The position numbers and the translations under genes are program-made. Shown piece after piece: positions 23,861 to 33,081 of a stretch of 34,500 bases of DNA; position 1 is the first letter of the stretch; each line of letters opens with the position of its first letter. The notes under the pieces are model-generated. The model had not been told where the DNA came from, did not search any database, and worked only from the letters and a program-made list of their open reading frames with translations. The stretch is taken from positions 1-34,500 of the forward strand of contig CANROT010000008.1 of the NCBI GenBank assembly GCA_947632285.1, written 5' to 3'. This DNA comes from an uncultured Clostridia bacterium (GTDB taxonomy: Bacteria > Bacillota > Clostridia > Oscillospirales > CAG-272).

Positions 23861-24607
23861 ATGAAAAAGATCACAGCTTTGATGCTTGCGCTCGTGCTCC
23901 TATTGTGCCTCTTTGCCGCGTGCGACAACGGCGGGGAAAAGTCCGAGGGAACCGGTACAGGCGAGCCCGAGGGAACAGTCAATACCGCCGAGAACACCGA
24001 CGGCGGGGACGAGATCGAATATCTCGACGATTTTTATCCGTATGACGGCGAGGTCACCCCGCCCTCGATAGCGAGCTACGGCTGGGGCGCGCCGGACGGC
24101 GAGAGCGTTTATTTCCCTGTCTCGCCCGAAAACGTGATACACGACGGGAAGGGCACGTGGAACAACATGACGGACCGCCTGCCGACGTGCGTGTTTGACG
24201 GTGACGTCTGGACGAGCTACGACTGCGACGAGGAAGACACGACGCCGAACAACGCGGAAATGGACGTCGGCATACCGTATGACGGCGAGGAGCCGTTCCC
24301 GACCGGTTACGTCGGCGCGTATTTCGAGGACGGCATAATCCTCACGGCGATCCGGTGGCACGGCAGAGCCGAGAACCCGGACCGGAACGCGGGCGGCGTC
24401 TTCCAGGCGTCCGTTGACGGGGAGGAATGGGTCGATCTGTACACGATAGAGCAGAATTCGTCGTGCAGGGACTACGAGAATATCCACGCCTCCGACCTGC
24501 CCGAGTCATGCGCGACGACGGTGTACCACTATGTCCGCTACGTCAGCCCGCAGAACGGCTTCTGCAACATCACCGAGATCGAGTTCTGGGGCAAACCGGC
24601 GAAATAA
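23861..24607 (+). CDS. Secreted lipoprotein with discoidin-like domain
   Basis: 248 residues from ATG 23861 (GGAG upstream). Lipoprotein signal peptide MKKITALMLALVLLL with lipobox near LFAAC, then a Gly/Glu/Thr-rich linker (25-50). The mature part contains VFDGDVWTSYDCDEED (unstable-ligand loop style), GAYFEDGIILTAIRWHGRAE, FQASVDGEEWVDLYTIE and YHYVRYVSPQNGFCNITEIEFWG, which fits a single F5/8 type C-like (discoidin) fold of about 150 residues that usually binds carbohydrate. It sits alone under a strong promoter. Its transcript runs toward copy E of the palindromic element. Confidence 0.8.
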   Translation: MKKITALMLALVLLLCLFAACDNGGEKSEGTGTGEPEGTVNTAENTDGGDEIEYLDDFYPYDGEVTPPSIASYGWGAPDGESVYFPVSPENVIHDGKGTWNNMTDRLPTCVFDGDVWTSYDCDEEDTTPNNAEMDVGIPYDGEEPFPTGYVGAYFEDGIILTAIRWHGRAENPDRNAGGVFQASVDGEEWVDLYTIEQNSSCRDYENIHASDLPESCATTVYHYVRYVSPQNGFCNITEIEFWGKPAK

Positions 24608-24633
24608 AGCGCGACCGGGTCAGCAGAAATAAG

Positions 24634-24700
24634 TCAATAAAAAGCTTTGAAAAGAGGGGCGCGGGGAGGAAAACTTTCGCTCGAAAGTTTTCCTCCCCGC
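24634..24700 (-). repeat. Dispersed palindromic element, copy E
   Basis: Core 24661-24679 pairs perfectly with 24682-24700 (GCGGGGAGGAAAACTTTCG, loop CT); tail TCAATAAAAAGCTTTGAAAAG on the left, so minus-oriented with core nearest the purF stop at 24722. Compensatory changes relative to B and C (AGG in place of GGG) keep the pairing, so the fold is conserved rather than the exact sequence. Confidence 0.85.
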
Positions 24701-24721
24701 ATAATTTTTATTATGATCGCT

Positions 24722-26170
24722 CTACGCCTCGAATTCGCCGCGAATGTCTTCTTCGGGGGGAGGGGTCGGGTAGTCGCCGGTGAAACAGCCGCGGCAGATG
24801 CCGAGGCCGCCGACGATGTCGGAGAGGCGCTCCGTGCGCAGGTACGCGAGCGTGTCCGAGCCGATGATGGAGCGTATTTCCTCGATGGAACGGTTGTATG
24901 CCAAAAGCTGCGTGCGCGCGGGGACGTCCGTCCCGAAATAGCATGACCACAGAAACGGCGGGGACGAGACGCGCATATGCACCTCGCGCGCGCCCGCCTC
25001 GCGCAGTATCTTTATGATGCGGTCGGACGTCGTGCCGCGGACTATCGAGTCATCAATGATGATGACGCGCTTGCCCTCGACCGCCTCGCGGATTGGGTTC
25101 AGCTTGACGCCGACGCTCGTCTCGCGGTTCTTCTGGCGCGGCTTGATGAACGTCCTGCCGACGTAGGCGTTCTTGACGAACGCGGTGCCGTAAGGAATTC
25201 CGGACTGCAACGAATACCCGAGCGCGGCGACGTTTCCCGACTCGGGCACGCCGACGACGAGGTCGGCGTCGACGGGCGAGTCGATAGCGAGATATTTCCC
25301 GGCGAGCATGCGCGAATGATACACACTCATTCCGTCTATAATGCTGTCGGGACGGGCAAAATATATGTATTCGAAGACGCAGCGCGCCTCACGCTCGCGC
25401 GGGAGCGCGCGGCTCGTGTCCGAGGCGAGCCCGCTCTCGGAGATCGTGACGATCTCGCCGGGCATGACGTCGCGGACGAATTCGGCGCCGACGGTGTCGA
25501 GCGCGCAGGACTCGCTCGCGAGCATGTATGTGTTGTCGCGCCTGCCGATGCAGAGCGGGCGGAACCCGAACGGGTCGCGGGCGCCGATCAGCTTGCGGGG
25601 CGACATTATGACGAGCGAGAACGCGCCGCGCAGCTTATCCATCGCCCTGCCGACGGCCTCCTCGACCGTCTTCGAGTTCAGGCGCTCGCGCGCGATGTGG
25701 TACGCGATCAGCTCCGTGTCGATCGTCGTCTGGAATATGGCGCCGCCCCGCTCGAGCTCGCGGCGCAGCTCCGGCGCGTTGACAAGGTTGCCGTTGTGGG
25801 CGAGGGCGAGGGTGCCCTTGACGTAGTTGAGGACGAGCGGCTGAGCGTTTTCGCGCGTGGAGCCGCCCGCGGTCGAGTAGCGGACGTGGCCGACGCCCAT
25901 GTCGCCGGGCAGCTTTTCAAGCGTGTCATGCGTGAACGACTCGTTCACGAGCCCCATCGACTTGTGCGAGAGGACGCGGCGCGGGCCGTCCGTCCCGGTG
26001 ACGGCGATGCCGCAGCTCTCCTGGCCGCGGTGCTGGAGGGCGAGCAGCCCGTAATATATAGTCGAGGCGACGTCTCCGCCGTCAAGGTCGTATGCGCCGA
26101 AGACGCCGCATTCCTCCCCGAGCCCCGATTCAAATTCCTCCCTGCCGAAGACAGCGTTATCGTTTTCCAT
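24722..26170 (-). CDS. purF: Amidophosphoribosyltransferase
   Basis: 482 residues. A 20-residue propeptide ends in GLGEE before Cys21 (ECGVFG), the N-terminal nucleophile exposed by cleavage, as in the B. subtilis-type enzyme. The glutaminase domain (ALQHRGQESCGI, HVRYSTAG, LAHNGNLVN) is followed by the phosphoribosyltransferase domain with the PRPP loop VIIIDDSIVRGTT. Cluster cysteines typical of the [4Fe-4S] form are visible (RCVFEYIYF, FLWSCYFG, GICRGCFTGDYP). It makes 5-phosphoribosylamine, the first step of purine synthesis. It lies 74 nt downstream of purC with a stem-loop between. ATG 26170 follows CGGAG. Confidence 0.97.
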   Translation of the reverse strand: MENDNAVFGREEFESGLGEECGVFGAYDLDGGDVASTIYYGLLALQHRGQESCGIAVTGTDGPRRVLSHKSMGLVNESFTHDTLEKLPGDMGVGHVRYSTAGGSTRENAQPLVLNYVKGTLALAHNGNLVNAPELRRELERGGAIFQTTIDTELIAYHIARERLNSKTVEEAVGRAMDKLRGAFSLVIMSPRKLIGARDPFGFRPLCIGRRDNTYMLASESCALDTVGAEFVRDVMPGEIVTISESGLASDTSRALPREREARCVFEYIYFARPDSIIDGMSVYHSRMLAGKYLAIDSPVDADLVVGVPESGNVAALGYSLQSGIPYGTAFVKNAYVGRTFIKPRQKNRETSVGVKLNPIREAVEGKRVIIIDDSIVRGTTSDRIIKILREAGAREVHMRVSSPPFLWSCYFGTDVPARTQLLAYNRSIEEIRSIIGSDTLAYLRTERLSDIVGGLGICRGCFTGDYPTPPPEEDIRGEFEA

Positions 26171-26194
26171 ATAAATGCTCCGTTTTTAAAGTCG

Positions 26195-26234
26195 ATACGG
26201 CAGGCCCCGGCTTTATTTCCGGGGTCTGCCGTAT
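26195..26234 (-). promoter_or_regulatory. Intercistronic stem-loop between purC and purF
   Basis: ATACGGCAGGCCCCGG pairs with its mirror over 16 bp (one G-U) around CTTTATTT. No U-run follows on either strand, so it is more likely an mRNA-stability or partial-termination structure than a full terminator. Confidence 0.6.
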
Positions 26235-26244
26235 ATTGTCATGT

Positions 26245-26952
26245 TCAGTCGAGCCCGAGGCGGCGGAAGACCTCGTTGTACGCCTCCTCGACGTTGCCGA
26301 GGTCGCGGCGGAAGCGGTCCTTGTCGAGCTTTTCATTTGTGTTCACGTCCCAGAGGCGGCACGTGTCGGGCGAGGTCTCGTCCGCGAGGATGATCTGCCC
26401 GTGATATCTGCCGAACTCGATCTTGAAGTCGATGAGCTTTATGCCTGCCTCAAGGAAGTATGCTTTGAGCACGTCGTTGACGCGGAACGCATATTTCTTT
26501 ATCGTCTCGATCTCGTCCCAGGTGGCGAGCCCGAGCGCGACGGCGAAATAGTCGTTGATGAGCGGGTCGCCGAGCGCGTCGTTTTTATACGAAAACTCTA
26601 TCGTCGGCTCGGCAAACGGCGTTCCCTCCGGGACGCCGAGGCGCTTTGAAAAGCTGCCGGCGGCAACGTTTCTGATAATGACCTCGAGCGGGACGATCTC
26701 GACCTTTTTCACCGCCGTCTCGCGGTCTGAGAGCTGCTTTATCAGGTGCGTCGGGACGCCCTCCTTTTCGAGGAGGCTGAAGACGCGGTTCGTCATCTTG
26801 TTGTTGATGACGCCCTTGCCGACGATGGTGCCGCGCTTCTCGCCGTTGAACGCGGTCGCGTCATCTTTATAGTCGACGATGACGACGTCCGGGTCGTCTG
26901 TGGCGAAAACCTTTTTTGCCTTGCCTTCATAGAGCTGTTGTAACTTCTGCAT
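26245..26952 (-). CDS. purC: SAICAR synthetase
   Basis: 235 residues, usual length for bacterial PurC. Starts [17 protein letters not shown], the conserved ATP-binding hairpin; [39 protein letters not shown] and [14 protein letters not shown] are family hallmarks. It ligates aspartate to CAIR, step eight of IMP synthesis. First gene of the purC-purF pair; the rest of the purine genes are not in the window. ATG 26952 follows AGGAGTATATC. Confidence 0.97.
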   Translation of the reverse strand: MQKLQQLYEGKAKKVFATDDPDVVIVDYKDDATAFNGEKRGTIVGKGVINNKMTNRVFSLLEKEGVPTHLIKQLSDRETAVKKVEIVPLEVIIRNVAAGSFSKRLGVPEGTPFAEPTIEFSYKNDALGDPLINDYFAVALGLATWDEIETIKKYAFRVNDVLKAYFLEAGIKLIDFKIEFGRYHGQIILADETSPDTCRLWDVNTNEKLDKDRFRRDLGNVEEAYNEVFRRLGLD

Positions 26953-27010
26953 GATATACTCCTGTCCGCCGGGCGCACACCGCGCGGCGCACTGTTTTAT
27001 TGACAGGGAT

Positions 27011-27039
27011 ATTATATCTCACGCGCGACCCAAAATCAA
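27011..27039 (-). promoter_or_regulatory. Promoter of purC-purF
   Basis: Minus-strand TTGATT (27034-27039), 17-nt spacer, TATAAT (27011-27016). The leader is about 50 nt with no room for a purine riboswitch; no PurR box recognised. Confidence 0.78.
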
Positions 27040-27113
27040 TAGTCAAAAAGCACATTAGCGTCGATTTTTGCGGCGCCTTATTTTCCGTTTTTACAGAAAA
27101 AAACGCAACCGTC

Positions 27114-27142
27114 TTTACAAGCGCGCGGGGACGTGGTATAAT
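27114..27142 (+). promoter_or_regulatory. Promoter of the uvrB operon
   Basis: TTTACA (27114-27119), 17-nt spacer, TATAAT (27137-27142) with extended TG two bases before it. Confidence 0.82.
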
Positions 27143-27153
27143 AGCGATTGGCA

Positions 27154-27167
27154 CGAACACTTGTTCA
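27154..27167 (+). promoter_or_regulatory. LexA (DinR-type) SOS box
   Basis: CGAACACTTGTTCA contains GAAC-N4-GTTC, the Gram-positive LexA operator core, and matches 12 of 14 positions of CGAACRNRYGTTCG. It lies 12 nt downstream of the -10, where LexA would block transcription. uvrB is a classic LexA target, which supports it. Confidence 0.85.
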
Positions 27168-27179
27168 CGGGAGAAAATA

Positions 27180-29183
27180 ATGGCGGACAAATTCATACTG
27201 AAGGCGCCGTTTTCGCCGACGGGCGACCAGCCGCAGGCGATATGCGCGCTGACGGAGGGCGTTCTGCGCGGGGACCGTATGCAGACGCTGCTCGGCGTCA
27301 CGGGTTCGGGCAAGACGTTCACGATGGCGAACGTTATCGCGAACGTGAACCGCCCGACGCTCATACTCGAGCCGAACAAAACGCTCGCGGCGCAGCTCTG
27401 CTCCGAGATGCGCGAGTTCTTCCCGGACGCCGCCGTCGAATATTTCGTTTCGTATTACGACTACTATCAGCCCGAGGCGTATATCCCGGGCAAGGATATG
27501 TATATAGAAAAGGATTCGCTCATCAACGACGAGATAGACAAGCTGCGCCACAGCGCGACCTCCGCGCTGTTTGAGCGGCGCGACGTCGTCATCGTCGCGT
27601 CCGTTTCGTGCATATATTCGCTCGGCGACCCGAACGAATACTGCCGCCAGCTCGTCTCTGTCCGCCCGGGGCAGCAGATGGAGCGCAACGACTTCATAAA
27701 CAGGCTCATCTCTATCGGGTACGAGCGCAACGATATCGCGTTCGAGCGCACGAAATTCCGCGTCCGCGGCGACACCGTGGACGTCCTCCCCTCAAACTCG
27801 GGGGAGCGCGCGATCCGCGTCGAGTTCTTCGGCGACGAGGTGGACAGGGTGACGGAGCTTTCGACCGTGACGGGCGAGGTTTCGGGGGAGCTGCGGTACG
27901 CGGCGATATTCCCGGCGACGCACTACGTTGCCGACCCTGCCAAGCGAGAGGCGGCGCTGCGCGAGATAGAGGACGAGATGTACGAGCGCGCCGACTTTTT
28001 CCGCGCGCAGAACAGGCTGCTCGAGGCGCAGAGGATAGAGGAGAGGACGAGATACGACCTTGAGATGATGCGCGAGATCGGGTACTGCTCGGGGGTCGAG
28101 AATTATTCGCGCGTGCTCTCCGGGCGCGAGCCGGGATCGACGCCGTATACGCTGCTCGACTATTTCCCGCGCGATTTTCTCATGTTCATAGACGAGAGCC
28201 ACGTCGCGATCCCGCAGGTGCGCGGAATGTCCGGCGGGGACGTCGCGAGGAAGAAGAACCTCGTCGATTACGGGTTCCGCCTGCCGTCCGCGTATGACAA
28301 CAGGCCCTTGCGGTTCGAGGAATTCGAGTCCAAGCTGAATCAGGTCATATTCGTGAGCGCGACGCCCGGGGACTACGAGCGGACGCATTCGTCCGCCGTT
28401 GCAGAGCAGATAATACGGCCGACGGGGCTGTGCGATCCCGTCGTCGAGGTGCGCGACGTCGGAACGCAGATAGACGACGTGCTCGGCGAAATAAAGGAGC
28501 GGGCAGCGAGGGACGAGCGGTCGCTCGTCATGACGCTGACGACGAAGATGGCGGAGGACATCACCGACTACTTCGAGTCCTGCGGGGTGCGCGTGCGGTA
28601 TATACACCACGAGGTGGAGACGATGGAGCGGACGGAGCTTTTGCGCGACCTGCGCCTCGGCGTTTTCGACGTGCTCGTCGGGATAAACCTCCTGCGGGAG
28701 GGGATCGATCTGCCGGAGGTGTCGCTCGTCGCGATACTCGACGCCGACAAGGAGGGATTTTTGCGAAACGAAACGTCCCTCATTCAGACGATAGGGCGCG
28801 CCGCGAGGAACGCGAACGGCAAGGTCATTCTCTACGCGGCGGCGGAAACGCGGTCGATAAAGGCGGCCGTCACCGAGACGAACAGGCGGCGCGGGATCCA
28901 GACGGCGTACAACGAGGAGCACGGCATAATCCCGCAGACGATAAAGAAGGACGTCCGCGAGCTCATCTCCATCGGCGGCGATGACGACGAGCGCCGCGGA
29001 AAGGGCAAGGGAAGCGGTAAGGCAGGCGCAAAGAGCAAGCGCGTCTCGATGATGACGTCGGCGGAGAGGGCGGAATACATCGAGAGGCTGACGCGCGAGA
29101 TGAAGGAGGCGGCGTCAAAGCTCGACTTCGAGCGCGCCGCGTACCTGCGCGACAGGATAAAGGAAGCAAAGATAACGAAATGA
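27180..29183 (+). CDS. uvrB: Excinuclease ABC subunit B
   Basis: 667 residues from ATG 27180 (CGGGAG upstream). Helicase-type ATPase: Walker A GVTGSGKT (39-46), the beta-hairpin region [31 protein letters not shown], the Walker B-like [17 protein letters not shown] and motif [11 protein letters not shown]. The C-terminal UVR motif [15 protein letters not shown] binds UvrC. With UvrA it verifies bulky DNA lesions and loads UvrC for incision. Preceded by an SOS box. It overlaps the PHP gene by 4 nt, and uvrA follows after that. Confidence 0.98.
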   Translation: MADKFILKAPFSPTGDQPQAICALTEGVLRGDRMQTLLGVTGSGKTFTMANVIANVNRPTLILEPNKTLAAQLCSEMREFFPDAAVEYFVSYYDYYQPEAYIPGKDMYIEKDSLINDEIDKLRHSATSALFERRDVVIVASVSCIYSLGDPNEYCRQLVSVRPGQQMERNDFINRLISIGYERNDIAFERTKFRVRGDTVDVLPSNSGERAIRVEFFGDEVDRVTELSTVTGEVSGELRYAAIFPATHYVADPAKREAALREIEDEMYERADFFRAQNRLLEAQRIEERTRYDLEMMREIGYCSGVENYSRVLSGREPGSTPYTLLDYFPRDFLMFIDESHVAIPQVRGMSGGDVARKKNLVDYGFRLPSAYDNRPLRFEEFESKLNQVIFVSATPGDYERTHSSAVAEQIIRPTGLCDPVVEVRDVGTQIDDVLGEIKERAARDERSLVMTLTTKMAEDITDYFESCGVRVRYIHHEVETMERTELLRDLRLGVFDVLVGINLLREGIDLPEVSLVAILDADKEGFLRNETSLIQTIGRAARNANGKVILYAAAETRSIKAAVTETNRRRGIQTAYNEEHGIIPQTIKKDVRELISIGGDDDERRGKGKGSGKAGAKSKRVSMMTSAERAEYIERLTREMKEAASKLDFERAAYLRDRIKEAKITK

Positions 29184-29968
29184 CGGACGCGCACATTCAC
29201 CTCGAAGGGGGAGAATACACGCTCGGGTGGCTCGAAAAATTCGTCTCCCGGGCTGAAGAGACGGACACAGACGAGATATGGCTGCTCGAACACTCGTATC
29301 TCTTCCGCGAGTTTGCGCCGATGTACGGCTGCATACTCGGGAAAAACGCGTTTACGGACGGTTGGTTCTCGCGCCGGGGCGGGATCAGGGAGCTGTCGGA
29401 ATATCTCGCGCTCATAGACGTGGCGCGGCGGCGCTCATTCCCCGTCCGGGTGAGATTCGGTCTTGAGGTCTGCTATTTTGAGGGCGAAGAGGAATTTGTC
29501 CGGGACGTGACACGCGGGCTCGGGCTCGATTTCCTCGTCGGGAGCGTCCATTTTATAGACGGCTTCGCGTTCGACCACGAGGCGGCGCTGTGGAACGGTG
29601 TCGACAGAGACCGCGCATACAGGCGCTATTTTGAATCGTCCGTTCACCTTGCGGAGAGCGGCGTCTTTGACGGGATAGCGCACCCCGACAGCATCGGGCT
29701 GTTCGGCTTTCAGCCGTCTTTCCCGCTCGACGAATACTATGACGCGCTCGCCGCCGCCGTATCGAAGAGCGGCATGTACGCCGAGGAAAACGCCGGAACA
29801 TACAGGCGGCACCCGGACACGTCTCCGTTCGGCATGAACGCGTCCCTGATCCGCGCGATGAAGCGGCACGGCGTCCGCATCGTCACCGCGTCCGACGCGC
29901 ACACGCCCTATGACGTCGGCGCCGGGATCCGTGAGGCGCGGCGCGCCGTCGATTCCGTCACTATTTAA
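29180..29968 (+). CDS. PHP-domain phosphoesterase (HisK-like)
   Basis: 262 residues, starting in an ATGA overlap with uvr[11 protein letters not shown] (2-11) gives the first PHP metal motif DxHx[55 protein letters not shown] and [12 protein letters not shown] supply the further metal ligands. This is the histidinol-phosphatase/HisK type PHP. It could be a histidinol phosphatase or another phosphoesterase, since the family is often mis-assigned. Lying inside a uvrB-uvrA operon is unusual and may mean a repair-linked or merely housekeeping role. Confidence 0.85.
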   Translation: MTDAHIHLEGGEYTLGWLEKFVSRAEETDTDEIWLLEHSYLFREFAPMYGCILGKNAFTDGWFSRRGGIRELSEYLALIDVARRRSFPVRVRFGLEVCYFEGEEEFVRDVTRGLGLDFLVGSVHFIDGFAFDHEAALWNGVDRDRAYRRYFESSVHLAESGVFDGIAHPDSIGLFGFQPSFPLDEYYDALAAAVSKSGMYAEENAGTYRRHPDTSPFGMNASLIRAMKRHGVRIVTASDAHTPYDVGAGIREARRAVDSVTI

Positions 29969-29970
29969 GG

Positions 29971-30044
29971 TAATAAAAAGTTCTGGAAAAGAGAGGGGCG
30001 CGGGGAGAGGAAGAACCTCTCAGGAGAGGTTTTCCTCTCCCCGC
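29971..30044 (-). repeat. Dispersed palindromic element, copy F (reversed, before uvrA)
   Basis: Core GCGGGGAGAGGAA-G-AACCTCTC (30000-30021) pairs with 30024-30044 except for one bulged base; tail AATAAAAAGTTCTGGAAAAG on the left. Relative to the transcribed strand the tail comes first, opposite to the other tailed copies. No U-run follows the core on the plus strand, so uvrA can be read through. Confidence 0.8.
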
Positions 30045-30054
30045 ACTGAAAAAC

Positions 30055-32886
30055 ATGGAACGCAACATAGAAATAAAAGGCGCAAGAGAAAACAATCTGA
30101 AGGACATAGACGTCACGATCCCGAGGGACAAGCTCATCGTTTTTACGGGGCTCTCGGGGTCGGGGAAGTCGTCGCTCGCGTTTGACACGCTGCACGCAGA
30201 GGGGCACCGCCGCTTTGTCGAGTCGCTGTCCTCATATGCGAGAATGTTTTTAGGGCAGATAGACAAGCCGGACGTAGACTCGATATCGGGGCTGTCGCCG
30301 TCTATCTCGATAGATCAGAAGACGACGTCGCAGAATCCGCGCTCGACGGTCGGGACCGTCACCGAGATATATGACTATCTGCGCCTGTTGTGGGCGAGGA
30401 TCGGCATACCGCACTGTCCCGTCTGCGGGCGGGAGATCAGCGCGCAGACGACGGACGTTATCCTCGACCGGATCATGACGCTGCCGGAGGGCGAGCGGTT
30501 CCTCGTGCTCGCGCCGGTCGTCAAGGGCAAGAAGGGAATGCACGAGAAGGTCCTCGAGGGCGCGAAAAAGGCGGGGTACGTCCGCGTCCGCGTCGACGGG
30601 AGCATATACGAGCTCTCGGAGGAGATTAAGCTCGACAAGAACAAAAAGCACTCGATAGACATCGTCGTCGACAGGCTCGTCTGCCGCCCGGACATAAGGA
30701 CGCGGCTCTCGGACTCCGTTGAGGCGGCGCTGCGCGAGGCGGACGGCTACGTCACGGTCGTGACGGTCCCGCGCGAGGGCGAAGCGGCCGTCATGGAGTT
30801 CTCGCAGAACTACACGTGCGAGGAGCACGGGATCAGCATACCGGAGCTTGAGCCGAGGCTGTTCTCGTTCAACAATCCGTTCGGCGCGTGCCCGGACTGC
30901 GCGGGGCTCGGCGTCATCTCGAGCATTTCGCCGGACAAGATAATATACGATAAGTCGCTCTCGCTGCGCGAGGGCGCCGTCAACGTGAACGGGTTCAAGT
31001 CGCTCGAGGAGGAGTCCTGGATGGGGCCGCTGTTCGCCGCGGTCGGCGAGGTGTACGGTTTTACGCTCGACACGCCGATAAAGGACTATTCCGAGCGCGC
31101 GCTGCACGCGCTCTTATGGGGGACGGGCGACAGATACTACGAGATAGACAGGTATTTTGAGGGGACGGTGCGCCGACAGACGAAGAAATTTGAGGGGCTG
31201 ATCCCGATGATAGAGTGGAGGCGGCGCGCGTTCGGCAACGCGGAGTATTACGACGAGTTCGTCGACGAGACGCCGTGCCCGCGCTGCCACGGCAGGCGGC
31301 TCTCGGACGCGGCGCTCGCCGTCACGGTCGGGGGCATCGCGATAGACGAATACACGCGCAAATCGGTGACGGAGGCGCTCGACTTCATAAATGAGCTCAA
31401 GCTGACCGAAACGGAAGAGATGATCGCGCACGAGATAAAGAAGGAGATACGTTCGCGGCTCGGATTTCTTTCGAGCGTCGGGCTCGACTATCTGACGCTC
31501 GACAGGCGCGCGGGTACGCTGTCCGGCGGCGAGGCGCAGAGGATAAGGCTCGCAACGCAGATCGGCAGCTCGCTCGTCGGCGTGTTGTACATTCTCGACG
31601 AGCCGTCCATCGGGCTGCACCAGCGCGACAACGGCAGGCTGATAGCGACGCTCCGGCGCCTGCGCGACCTCGGAAATACCGTCATCGTCGTCGAGCACGA
31701 CGAGGAAACGATGTGGGCGGCGGACTGCATCGTCGACATCGGACCGGGCGCGGGCGTTCACGGCGGGGAGCTCGTCGCGATAGGCACGCCGCAAGAGATC
31801 GCGGACAATGAAAATTCGATCACCGGCGCGTACCTCTCCGGGCGCAAGTCGATCCCCGTCCCGCAGACGAGGCGGGAGGGCAACGGGCACATTCTGCGCG
31901 TCGTCGGCGCGGCGCAGAACAATCTCCGCGGGATAACGGTCGATTTCCCGCTCGGGAAGTTCATCTGCGTCACGGGCATTTCCGGCTCGGGCAAATCGAG
32001 CCTCGTGAATTCGATACTGTATATGACGCTCGCAAAGCTATTGAACCGCGCGCACACGTTCCCCGGAAAGTGCGAGCGGATCGAGGGGATCGAGTATCTT
32101 GACAAGATAATCGCGATAGACCAGTCGCCGATAGGGCGTATGCCGAGCTCGAACCCGGCGACGTACACCGGCGTGTTCACCGACCTGCGCGCGCTCTACG
32201 CCATGACGCCGGATGCAAAGCTGCGCGGGTACGGCCCCGGGCGGTTCTCGTTCAACGTTCGCGGCGGGCGGTGCGAGGCGTGCGAGGGCGCGGGCGTAAA
32301 AAAGATAGAGATGCACTTTCTGCCGGACGTTTACGTGACGTGCGACGTCTGCCACGGAAAGCGGTACAACCGCGAGACGCTCGAGGTCAAGTACAAGGGC
32401 AAAAATATCGGGGACGTGCTCGAGATGACGGTCGAGGAGGCGCTCGCGTTCTTCTCCGAGTACCCGAAGATAAAGCGTAAGCTCGCAACGCTGTTTGACG
32501 TCGGGCTCGGGTATATGAAGCTCGGCCAGCCGTCGCCGACGCTGTCGGGCGGCGAGGCGCAGCGCGTCAAGCTGGCGACGGAGCTGTCAAAGCGCGATAC
32601 CGGCAAGACGATATACGTCCTCGACGAGCCGACGACGGGGCTGCATACGGACGACGTCGCAAAGCTCGTCGGCATACTGTCCCGCCTCACCGACTCGGGG
32701 AACACCGTCGTCGTGATCGAACACAACCTCGATCTCATCAAGACGGCGGACTGGATAATCGACCTCGGCCCGGAGGGCGGCGTCGGCGGCGGCACCGTCG
32801 TCTGCGAGGGGACGCCCGAGGACGTCGCGATGTGCGACCGCTCGTACACCGGCAAATACCTCCGCGCTAAGCTGGGAATGGAATAG
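30055..32886 (+). CDS. uvrA: Excinuclease ABC subunit A
   Basis: 943 residues, full length. Two ABC ATPase modules: Walker [10 protein letters not shown] (32-40) and GISGSGKSS in the second half; signatures [17 protein letters not shown] and [17 protein letters not shown]; Walker [14 protein letters not shown] and [13 protein letters not shown]. Zinc modules: the first is CxxH plus CPDC (CEEHG, then [12 protein letters not shown]), where the second Cys is His; the third, needed for DNA damage recognition, is intact ([21 protein letters not shown]). With UvrB it scans for bulky lesions. The start fits the family ([15 protein letters not shown]) but no ribosome binding site lies before ATG 30055, only the palindromic element. 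Confidence 0.98.
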   Translation: MERNIEIKGARENNLKDIDVTIPRDKLIVFTGLSGSGKSSLAFDTLHAEGHRRFVESLSSYARMFLGQIDKPDVDSISGLSPSISIDQKTTSQNPRSTVGTVTEIYDYLRLLWARIGIPHCPVCGREISAQTTDVILDRIMTLPEGERFLVLAPVVKGKKGMHEKVLEGAKKAGYVRVRVDGSIYELSEEIKLDKNKKHSIDIVVDRLVCRPDIRTRLSDSVEAALREADGYVTVVTVPREGEAAVMEFSQNYTCEEHGISIPELEPRLFSFNNPFGACPDCAGLGVISSISPDKIIYDKSLSLREGAVNVNGFKSLEEESWMGPLFAAVGEVYGFTLDTPIKDYSERALHALLWGTGDRYYEIDRYFEGTVRRQTKKFEGLIPMIEWRRRAFGNAEYYDEFVDETPCPRCHGRRLSDAALAVTVGGIAIDEYTRKSVTEALDFINELKLTETEEMIAHEIKKEIRSRLGFLSSVGLDYLTLDRRAGTLSGGEAQRIRLATQIGSSLVGVLYILDEPSIGLHQRDNGRLIATLRRLRDLGNTVIVVEHDEETMWAADCIVDIGPGAGVHGGELVAIGTPQEIADNENSITGAYLSGRKSIPVPQTRREGNGHILRVVGAAQNNLRGITVDFPLGKFICVTGISGSGKSSLVNSILYMTLAKLLNRAHTFPGKCERIEGIEYLDKIIAIDQSPIGRMPSSNPATYTGVFTDLRALYAMTPDAKLRGYGPGRFSFNVRGGRCEACEGAGVKKIEMHFLPDVYVTCDVCHGKRYNRETLEVKYKGKNIGDVLEMTVEEALAFFSEYPKIKRKLATLFDVGLGYMKLGQPSPTLSGGEAQRVKLATELSKRDTGKTIYVLDEPTTGLHTDDVAKLVGILSRLTDSGNTVVVIEHNLDLIKTADWIIDLGPEGGVGGGTVVCEGTPEDVAMCDRSYTGKYLRAKLGME

Positions 32887-32901
32887 TAGGATAAATAATA
32901 T

Positions 32902-32990
32902 GCGGGGGAGGAAGACTTTTATAGCGCGTCGAAGACGCGCGGAAAAGTTGCCTCCCCCGCACCCCCTCCTTCAAAAGCTTTTATGGATAA
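32902..32990 (+). repeat. Dispersed palindromic element, copy G, with nested hairpin
   Basis: Outer arms GCGGGGGAGG (32902-32911) and CCTCCCCCGC (32951-32960), extended by ACTTTT/AAAAGT; the loop contains a second perfect hairpin GCGCGTC-GAA-GACGCGC (32924-32940). Tail CCCCCTCCTTCAAAAGC then TTTTATGGATAAG. It starts 15 nt past the uvrA stop, core first. Confidence 0.8.
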
Positions 32991-33017
32991 GTTTTTTGAC
33001 GGGGGTGAGGTTTGCTA

Positions 33018-33046
33018 TGGACAATGGGACGGAAATATGGTAGAAT
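33018..33046 (+). promoter_or_regulatory. Promoter of the fucosidase gene
   Basis: TGGACA (33018-33023), 17-nt spacer, TAGAAT (33041-33046) with extended TG (33038-33039). Confidence 0.72.
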
Positions 33047-33081
33047 CGGGGTGCAGAACGGCATAAACGGAGAATTTGACA

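Noticed and set aside
24977-26404. Long plus-strand open frame opposite purF/purC
   Set aside because: Arg/Ala/Asp-rich translation with no family motifs, exactly antisense to clear purF and purC; an artefact of GC-rich codon usage.
26953-27010. Purine riboswitch or PurR box before purC
   Set aside because: The leader is about 50 nt, with no aptamer core and no matching box.
27792-28922. 376-codon minus-strand frame inside uvrB
   Set aside because: Antisense shadow of a conserved gene; no ribosome binding site or motif.
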